From the NCBI RefSeq assembly GCF_900187965.1, contig NZ_FZNL01000014.1, forward strand, positions 62,001 through 126,000: a stretch of 64,000 nt of DNA, read 5' to 3'. The translations under genes were made by a program, and so were the position numbers. The stretch is from Flavobacterium sp. ov086. Its GTDB lineage: Bacteria > Bacteroidota > Bacteroidia > Flavobacteriales > Flavobacteriaceae. Under the pieces are notes generated by a model. It was not told the origin of the DNA and searched no databases. It worked only from the letters and a program-made list of their open reading frames with translations. Below, piece after piece: positions 57,946 to 64,000 of the stretch (the first letter of the stretch is position 1; every line of letters starts with the position of its first letter).

Positions 57946-60219
57946 TTATTTTGTTGGTGGTAAAATGGTTGTTCCCCAAGCCGAAGGTTTTGAATCCATT
58001 TCAAAAATCAATTCGCCTCCTTTAGCAATATCATCGTGTAAAATCCAGGCTTTATTGTATGGTTTTCCGTTTAATAATGCTGATTTTATATATTTGTTTT
58101 TATCACTCCCTTTCTTCGTGGTAATCTTAAAAATTTTGCCTTCTTCTAACTGCAAAGTAGTTTCTTTAATTAAGGGTGTATTTAATAAATAATATGGCTG
58201 TCCGGCATTTGGGTACAATCCCATCATGTGAAACGCCAGCCAGGAAGACATTGCTCCTGAATCATCATTACCGGGTAAACCTTCGTGCGAGGTATTGAAA
58301 TTATCTTTAATAATGGCTCTGATTCTGTCACTGCTTAAATACGGTTTTCCTATCCAATGGTACAAACAAGGCGTTAAAAAAGAAGGTTCGTTGGCTACAT
58401 TATATAATTTGGTATCAAAAAAAGTATCCAGTCTGTTTTTAAAAGCCACTTCTCCTCCTGATTTACGAACCAGCTCCGGAACATCATGAGGAATACTTAA
58501 TGAATACTCCCAAGAATTTCCTTCGTAAAAAAACACGCACCAATGGCAGACATACCAAGGAGATTCAATAATAACAGGTGTATATTTAAAGGTTGGTTTC
58601 TGAATTTTTGATTCTCCAAAAACAACATCGTCAAGCCAATTTCCTGCTGCATCTTTTGGCATAATAAATCCTTTAGAACCTGTATTTTCATAATCAGAAC
58701 GCCATAAATTTTGCCAATTGTCGGCTTGTTTTATGTATTGATTGTATATCTCTGTGTGATTTAATCCTTTGGCGACAGTGGCAATATTATAATCGTTATA
58801 CGAATAATCTATAGTTCTGTTTCCTGCGCGATCTATACCATACGGCACATAGCCTAAACGTAAATATTCCATTAAACCACCTCTGCCCTCTTTCTCTTCA
58901 TTTCCGCCGGGAGGCACTGTGGCATCTTTAATCATAGCTCGTAAAGCCACTTCATAATCTATCCCTTTTAGATTTTTTACAAAAGCATCGGCAAGTACGA
59001 CAGAAGCATTAGAACCGCCTTGTGTACGTCCGTTATCATTACCGCTTCGGCCTTCGGGCAAATAGCCTTCATTTTTGTAAATGTTTAATAACGCATTGAC
59101 AATTTCGACCTGACGTTTAGGATCTATTAATGTAATCAAAGGACTTGAACTTCTAAAAGTATCCCAAATACAATAAAAATCGTCATAATATGGTTCGTCA
59201 TTTGTCCATAACGGATTTTCTCCTGTTCGGTTTACAGGCATAATCATGGTGTGATACAAACCTGTATAAAACATTTTTTTATACTCATCCGATGTATCTG
59301 CAGAAAGTTTTATACGGCTTAATAATTGTTCCCATTTATTTTCCAGGGAAACTAAAACGGTATTAAAATCCCAATGCGGAATTTCTGCTTCTATATTATT
59401 TTTTGCTTTTAATTCACTTAAAAAAGAGATTCCAATTTTAATATTGAGTTCCTGTTTGCCGTCTTTTCCGAAAGAAACTAAAGCTGCTGTTTTTTTTCCT
59501 GAATCAAATTGTGCGGATTGATTGTTGTAAAATTTTCCGTTTTTGTAAGTAACATATTTCGCAATTGGCTGATCAAAAACTGCCCAAAAATAAACGGTAT
59601 AAGCACGACCATTATTCCATCCGCCTCTAATTCTGCTATAGCCACGAACTTCGGTATCAGAGACAATTTCTATTTGAGAACCTACAAATTGCTGGGCTTC
59701 TCTGGCGTTTGGTATTGCTTCTTCTCCTAAGAAAAAACCAGGATCAATCTTTAACTCTTTTGAGGTATTTTTGGGATATGTAATGCGATAAAAAGAAACT
59801 TTTTCGCCTGTTGTTATTTCGGTTTTTATCTGATTTTCTTTGAAAACAGTTTCATAATACCCCAATTTCACGTTTTCTTCTGCCCTATATGACGTTTGAT
59901 CTAATTTATCTAATGTTCCTGAAAAGGGCATAATCTGAATGTTTCCGTATTTAGGTCCGCCTCCGGTTCCGCTTACATGAACCTGACTAAATCCTGTAAC
60001 TTCTTTTGGTACTGGCAGCCAACCGCTATTGGGGCTTGATGTGCAGTCCGGACTTGGTTTTACCATTCCGTAGGGACACGAAGGTCCAATAAAAACTCTG
60101 CCAACGCCCTCTGAACCAATCATTGGATCTACGTAATCATGAAGTTGATTTTGCGCATTACTTTTAATAGTAAATAATGCTATTCCTAAAAATATGATAA
60201 CCTTATTATTTATTTTCAT
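57946..60219 (-). CDS. GH92-family alpha-mannosidase-like glycosidase, first copy
   Basis: An exported calcium-dependent exo-alpha-mannosidase-type enzyme, 757 residues. I chose ATG 60219 (MKINNKVIIFLGIALFTIKS, signal peptide) over a TTG 6 bases upstream. GH92 hallmarks are clear: YVDPMIGSEGVGRVFIGPSC, PYGMVKPSPDC, FYCIWDTFRSSSPLITLIDP, GRSGNDNGRTQGGSNASVVL, and the late GNDDSGAMSSWLAFHMMGLY that holds active-site acids. Overall it is a well-conserved member. It starts 29 bases after the other GH92 gene. Linkage (1,2; 1,3; 1,4; 1,6 or mannose-phosphate) cannot be read, though the nearby phosphoesterase makes phosphomannan worth considering. Confidence 0.92.
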   Translation of the reverse strand: MKINNKVIIFLGIALFTIKSNAQNQLHDYVDPMIGSEGVGRVFIGPSCPYGMVKPSPDCTSSPNSGWLPVPKEVTGFSQVHVSGTGGGPKYGNIQIMPFSGTLDKLDQTSYRAEENVKLGYYETVFKENQIKTEITTGEKVSFYRITYPKNTSKELKIDPGFFLGEEAIPNAREAQQFVGSQIEIVSDTEVRGYSRIRGGWNNGRAYTVYFWAVFDQPIAKYVTYKNGKFYNNQSAQFDSGKKTAALVSFGKDGKQELNIKIGISFLSELKAKNNIEAEIPHWDFNTVLVSLENKWEQLLSRIKLSADTSDEYKKMFYTGLYHTMIMPVNRTGENPLWTNDEPYYDDFYCIWDTFRSSSPLITLIDPKRQVEIVNALLNIYKNEGYLPEGRSGNDNGRTQGGSNASVVLADAFVKNLKGIDYEVALRAMIKDATVPPGGNEEKEGRGGLMEYLRLGYVPYGIDRAGNRTIDYSYNDYNIATVAKGLNHTEIYNQYIKQADNWQNLWRSDYENTGSKGFIMPKDAAGNWLDDVVFGESKIQKPTFKYTPVIIESPWYVCHWCVFFYEGNSWEYSLSIPHDVPELVRKSGGEVAFKNRLDTFFDTKLYNVANEPSFLTPCLYHWIGKPYLSSDRIRAIIKDNFNTSHEGLPGNDDSGAMSSWLAFHMMGLYPNAGQPYYLLNTPLIKETTLQLEEGKIFKITTKKGSDKNKYIKSALLNGKPYNKAWILHDDIAKGGELIFEMDSKPSAWGTTILPPTK

Positions 60220-60248
60220 TTGCAATTTTTATTTTTTAGAAAACATTT

Positions 60249-62561
60249 TTAATGCTTTGGCACACTAGACATTTCTAAATTTAATTCTCCTCCGCCTGTA
60301 ATATCTTGATGCGAAATAGTAAAATTTTGTACTGCTGTATTGTTGTATTTTATTTTATTTATATAAATGTTATCTGCGTTATTATTAGCCGCTTCAATAA
60401 CAAATTTTTTACCTTTATAATACTTTGAATTTAACTGAATTGAGATTTTATTGAATAAAGGACTTCCTATCTGATATTGAGGATTTTCATCTGTACCTCC
60501 ATTCATTTGAAATAATCCAATTTTTAGTAATACATTCAAACTTCCCATTAAACCCTGATCTTCGTCTCCATTGTAACCTGTGTTTGTAGATAACCCGCTA
60601 AAGGTTTCTTTCACTACATTTCTCGTCCAATACTGTGTTAAATCCGGTCTGTCTAATACATTAAAAATATAAGATGTTTGTATAGAAGGCTGATTGCCAA
60701 AATTTATGGGAATACGGCTAAACTCAGGATGTAATTCGGCATTATGTGAAGTTCCTGAAGTGAATTTTAATTTTTGAGCCGTTTCAAATTGCGTATTTAA
60801 TTTTGCTGCTGCTTTTTCTTTTCCGCCCATCAATTCTACTAAACCATCAATATCATGAGGCACAAACCATGTTGACTGCGCGCCATTTGATTCTATAAAA
60901 CCATTTTCATATTTATACGGATCAAAGTTTTCAAGCCATTTTCCATCTACATTTTTAGGACGCATCCATCCGGTTGTTTTGTCAAAAATATTTTGATAAT
61001 TTTTAGACCTCCCCATAAAATAGTTATAATCTTCTATATGGTTTAATTTCTTGGCCAATTGTGCTAAAGTCCAATCCTGATAAGCATATTCCAGTGTTTG
61101 ACTGGCACCATCCTGATGGCTTCCAAATTCACCTTCAGGAAGCGGATATGGTACGTAACCTTTTTCTAAATAATATTTTAATCCTCCTCCGCTATTTGTA
61201 TTGTGTTCATAGCCTGCTTTTCCCATAATACCATTTAAAATATGATTTTTTTTAAGGGCTGTATAAATAAATTCTAAATCATCTTTTACTATTCCTTTTT
61301 GAATGGCTGTAATGATAAAAGGTGTGGTCGAAGCTCCGGTCATCACAAAGGTATCATTGCCTCCGGATGGCCCGCGGGGAATCATGCCTCCATCTTTATA
61401 ATATTGCATTAATGAATGTACAAATTCTTCCATTATCTCCGGATAAACAAGACCCCAAAGTGTATTTATCGTCCACTGAGCTCCCCAAAACGAGTCAGAG
61501 TTGTATTGATTGAATTTTGGTTTTCCATTTGCGTTTAAGGGCAATTGTCCTATTCTAAATTTTTCACCTGTGTTATCAGGATAGGCACCATTTGCATCAC
61601 TAATCATTTTTCTTCCTTGCAAAGCGTGCCAAAGATCTGTGTAAAATCGTCTTTGATCTGTTTCGGTTCCGCCTTCTATTTGTATTCTGCCCAGCAAATT
61701 ATTCCATTCGGTTTTTGATTGGGTAACTATTTGATCAAAATCCCAATGGGGCAATTCCTCTTGCATATTAACAGAAGCATTTTCTACAGATGTATACGAA
61801 ATAGCCACTTTCATCAATACTTTTTTATCTGTTTTACCCAAATTAACTAAATAATTGCCTGTAGTATTATTGCGTTCTATTGAAGTAATGGGTTCATTAA
61901 GCTTAATTTTAAAAAATACCGTTAATGGTTTTGGACGTCGGAAATTAGTACTCAGTACCAATGATCCGGAAAGTTCATAATCGTTATTTTTTTCCAGAAC
62001 TCCTTTTGTATTATTGCAGGGTCCTAAGATTGTATTTAGGTTAAAAAGGATTGCTTTTTGTGCGTTTTCCGGAAAGGTATATCTATGAAATCCTACTCTT
62101 TTTGTGCTGGTTAACTCAGATGTTATTTGATATCTGTCTAATATCAGATTATGATAACCTGGTGTTATTTTTTCGGTTTCATGACTGAATTTAGAATAAA
62201 AATCTGTAAAAATTTTTTCTTTATTTTCTTTAGAAATTATTACAGGCATTACAGAAACTCCAGACATCTGCCATTCATGAATATGGCTAAAGCCTTTTAT
62301 TGTATCTGTCTTATACTTGTATCCGCCTCCCCAATCACCATTAATTTCTGTATCCGGACTTAAATTTACCATACCAAACGGACGACTTGCCGATGAAAAG
62401 AAAAACCATCTTGAATTTTCGGTATCAAGTAAAGGATATACCATATCTACTAATGGCTTCTTTTTTACAGAAGCATTTTTTTCGGTTTTACACGACACTA
62501 AAAAAATAAGAAAAAGACTTATTCCTATACGTCCTATTTTATAAATTTTATCCGGTTTCAT
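60249..62561 (-). CDS. GH92-family glycosidase, divergent second copy, lipoprotein
   Basis: A 770-residue GH92 protein with a lipoprotein signal (SLFLIFLVSC, Cys24). The fold markers are present but altered compared with the first copy: VDMVYPLLDTENSRWFFFSS replaces the usual xDPxIGT entry, DSFWGAQWTINTLWGLVYPE replaces the WDTFRS segment, and TGYNGDEDQGLMGSLNVLLK stands where GNDDxGxMS is expected. It may have a different specificity or attack capped mannosides. It is the first gene after the partial SusD, 174 bases on, across a terminator-like hairpin. Confidence 0.87.
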   Translation of the reverse strand: MKPDKIYKIGRIGISLFLIFLVSCKTEKNASVKKKPLVDMVYPLLDTENSRWFFFSSASRPFGMVNLSPDTEINGDWGGGYKYKTDTIKGFSHIHEWQMSGVSVMPVIISKENKEKIFTDFYSKFSHETEKITPGYHNLILDRYQITSELTSTKRVGFHRYTFPENAQKAILFNLNTILGPCNNTKGVLEKNNDYELSGSLVLSTNFRRPKPLTVFFKIKLNEPITSIERNNTTGNYLVNLGKTDKKVLMKVAISYTSVENASVNMQEELPHWDFDQIVTQSKTEWNNLLGRIQIEGGTETDQRRFYTDLWHALQGRKMISDANGAYPDNTGEKFRIGQLPLNANGKPKFNQYNSDSFWGAQWTINTLWGLVYPEIMEEFVHSLMQYYKDGGMIPRGPSGGNDTFVMTGASTTPFIITAIQKGIVKDDLEFIYTALKKNHILNGIMGKAGYEHNTNSGGGLKYYLEKGYVPYPLPEGEFGSHQDGASQTLEYAYQDWTLAQLAKKLNHIEDYNYFMGRSKNYQNIFDKTTGWMRPKNVDGKWLENFDPYKYENGFIESNGAQSTWFVPHDIDGLVELMGGKEKAAAKLNTQFETAQKLKFTSGTSHNAELHPEFSRIPINFGNQPSIQTSYIFNVLDRPDLTQYWTRNVVKETFSGLSTNTGYNGDEDQGLMGSLNVLLKIGLFQMNGGTDENPQYQIGSPLFNKISIQLNSKYYKGKKFVIEAANNNADNIYINKIKYNNTAVQNFTISHQDITGGGELNLEMSSVPKH

Positions 62562-62666
62562 TTTATTCTATTTATTGGCAGGGATATATACTTGTTTATT
62601 CTAACATGTAAAAGTGTAAATACGTGAGTTGAAAATTGACTTGAAAATCAAAATCAACTTTTAGAT

Positions 62667-62703
62667 AAAAAGGAGAAGAAATTTTAATCTTCTTCTCCTT
62701 TTA
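62667..62703 (-). terminator. Terminator or attenuator between SusD and GH92
   Basis: AAAAGGAGAAGA at 62668-62679 pairs with TCTTCTCCTTTT at 62691-62702; read leftwards it ends in T residues. It lies 33 bases after the SusD stop and would limit read-through into the enzyme genes. Confidence 0.75.
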
Positions 62704-62735
62704 TAAAATTAAAATCTATTTACAATTTGCTTTTT

Positions 62736-64000
62736 CTAGTATCCGTCATTCTGGGTTAGAGCAGGATTTAGAACCAAAGCATTGGTTGGAATTGGGAAAG
62801 TACGACGATAGACATCTGAATTTGTTTTGAATCCCCATTGTCCTTCGTATTTACCAAATCGGATCATATCGTTTCTGTGCCATGCTTCCTGCACAAACTC
62901 GCGAGCTCTTTCTTTATAAAGATCTTCTAACGTTACATTACTCCAGGGAGCAGAAGTAGATCGATTAGCACGAATCATATTTACCAATGATAAGGCTGAT
63001 TGTCCTAAAGTTTCATTTCCTCCTCGAAGAATTGCTTCTGCTTTCATAAGGATCACATCTGAATAGCGTAAAAATGGCACATCATTATTTTGATTACGAC
63101 TTGTTGAAGTGGCATCAGGATAAAATTTGATATTTCTATATCCCATGTTCCATGCAATTTCATCATTTCCGCAATCAAATAAAGCAGGATTCTGACGAAG
63201 AACAATATCTGGTGTTAAGTTTACCTGATACGTGTAAGCTGCACTACCATCTGATCCTGTATAGAACTGATCGTATCCTTTTTTGGTTGTACTAACCGTT
63301 ACCGGAGTAACACCATCATTCATAAATTGCAGGCCTGTTAACCATTGCTTGTTACGAATATCATTTACATCATCAAAATAGGCGTAGAATTCCGGCAAGG
63401 TACTTCTGGGTGCACTTGGTGTAAAAGGAATACCAAACTTGGCTCTTTCAGAACGGGGAACATCATAACGGGCATGATACATTTGACCATTATACCCTAC
63501 AGTCACTGCCGAAGGATCATAAGGAACCGCAAAAATAAACTCTTTCATTAGTGGTCCGTTTGTTGGATAAAACATTTGAAGATAGGTACTTCTTGGTTCA
63601 ATGGCATACAATCCGGAATTAATAACACCGTCGCAAGCTGCAATACAATCATTGTAACGTGGAGTTCCGGTATAAACAGCAGCATTCAAATACAATTTTG
63701 CAAGTAAAGCATTTGCTGTTTGCTTATTTGGTCTTCCGTAAGTTGTAATTCCAGAGGCTGGATTTAAGTTAGGGAGCGCTTTTTTTAATTCTCTTTCGAT
63801 AAAATTGAAAACAACTTTTCTATCCGATTTAGGATGAGCAGTAAAATCTCCGTAAACGGTATCCAACGGCACATTTCCGTAGCTGTCCATCATAATAAAA
63901 TAAGAGATGGCGCGCATGGTTTTTAATTCTGCAAGCATTGTAGCTTTATCAGCACCTTCCGGCATTGTTTTTTCTAAAATTGAAACTGCCTGATTACTTG
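62736..64000 (-). CDS. SusD/RagB-family lipoprotein, N-terminus outside window
   Basis: The C-terminal 421 residues of a surface glycan-binding SusD protein, open to the right edge. It has the TPR stretch AELKTMRAISYFIMMDSYGN, the typical TVYGDFTAHPKSDRKVVFNF, and KTVNALLAKLYLNAAVY-like text (KQTANALLAKLYLNAAVYTG). The C-terminal signature is DVPFLRYSDVILMKAEAILR, then LYKERAREFVQEAWHRNDMI and the final AFPIPTxxL-like RRTFPIPTNALVLNPALTQN. A SusC partner should lie just beyond the edge. It heads the GH92 block and differs from the first SusD in the window. Confidence 0.93.
   Translation of the reverse strand, partial: SNQAVSILEKTMPEGADKATMLAELKTMRAISYFIMMDSYGNVPLDTVYGDFTAHPKSDRKVVFNFIERELKKALPNLNPASGITTYGRPNKQTANALLAKLYLNAAVYTGTPRYNDCIAACDGVINSGLYAIEPRSTYLQMFYPTNGPLMKEFIFAVPYDPSAVTVGYNGQMYHARYDVPRSERAKFGIPFTPSAPRSTLPEFYAYFDDVNDIRNKQWLTGLQFMNDGVTPVTVSTTKKGYDQFYTGSDGSAAYTYQVNLTPDIVLRQNPALFDCGNDEIAWNMGYRNIKFYPDATSTSRNQNNDVPFLRYSDVILMKAEAILRGGNETLGQSALSLVNMIRANRSTSAPWSNVTLEDLYKERAREFVQEAWHRNDMIRFGKYEGQWGFKTNSDVYRRTFPIPTNALVLNPALTQNDGY

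Overview
The window looks like chromosomal DNA of a low-GC Bacteroidota member, most likely a Flavobacterium or close relative. The signs are SusC/SusD pairs, a hybrid two-component regulator, two-component-propeller sensors, TAnnTTTG-type -7 promoter boxes (for example before two tRNA-Ser genes), lipoprotein signals ending in SC or AC, and several palindromic intergenic repeats. The genus is inferred from protein style and not tested.

Region 1 (1-15.05 kb, + strand) is a cell-wall sugar scavenging and recycling locus. A SusC (5' end off the window) and SusD pair is followed by MurQ etherase, a sodium/solute symporter, AnmK kinase, a HGSNAT/NagX-like membrane acetyltransferase, a GHL10-type secreted glycosidase, an AmpG-like permease, a small TPR-like protein, a GNAT acetyltransferase and a NagZ-type GH3 hexosaminidase. 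Together they read as outer-membrane import, periplasmic cleavage, inner-membrane uptake, phosphorylation and lactyl-ether cleavage of MurNAc-containing material.

Region 2 (15.1-24.7 kb, + strand) is housekeeping. It holds a peroxiredoxin, a thioredoxin, a small unknown protein, Tpx, DgkA, FtsK, a LolA-like carrier, an LptF/G permease, a RibBA whose cyclohydrolase half has lost its zinc cysteines, and a hotdog thioesterase. A tandem duplication of tRNA-Ser(UGA) with its promoter follows.

Region 3 (24.7-33.6 kb) is a decayed accessory region: a broken SDR gene, a broken small ORF, an S41 peptidase, a beta-lactamase-fold hydrolase with an adjoining alpha/beta hydrolase, an IS3-family transposase remnant, and a GlxA-type regulator paired with a DJ-1/PfpI protein.

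Region 4 (33.7-64 kb, - strand) is about 30 kb of glycan utilisation genes. In transcription order from the right edge it holds SusD (partial, entering from outside), two GH92 enzymes, a small secreted unknown, a 598-aa secreted lyase-like protein, a lipoprotein metallophosphoesterase, a hybrid two-component regulator, myo-inositol oxygenase, GH2, a second HGSNAT-like acyltransferase, a second SSS symporter, GH28, a LacI regulator, a broken SnoaL-like gene, a membrane AraC-type propeller sensor, and GH31. It may be two or three loci side by side: GH92/phosphoesterase; GH28/GH2/MIOX/symporter; and GH31 with its sensor.

The most notable observations are the SusCD-linked MurNAc locus, the pairing of an SSS symporter with an HGSNAT-like acyltransferase in two separate loci, the degenerate RibBA, MIOX inside a polysaccharide locus, the unassigned lyase-like protein, and the number of distinct palindromic repeat families between genes. 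No CRISPR array, rRNA or phage was seen.
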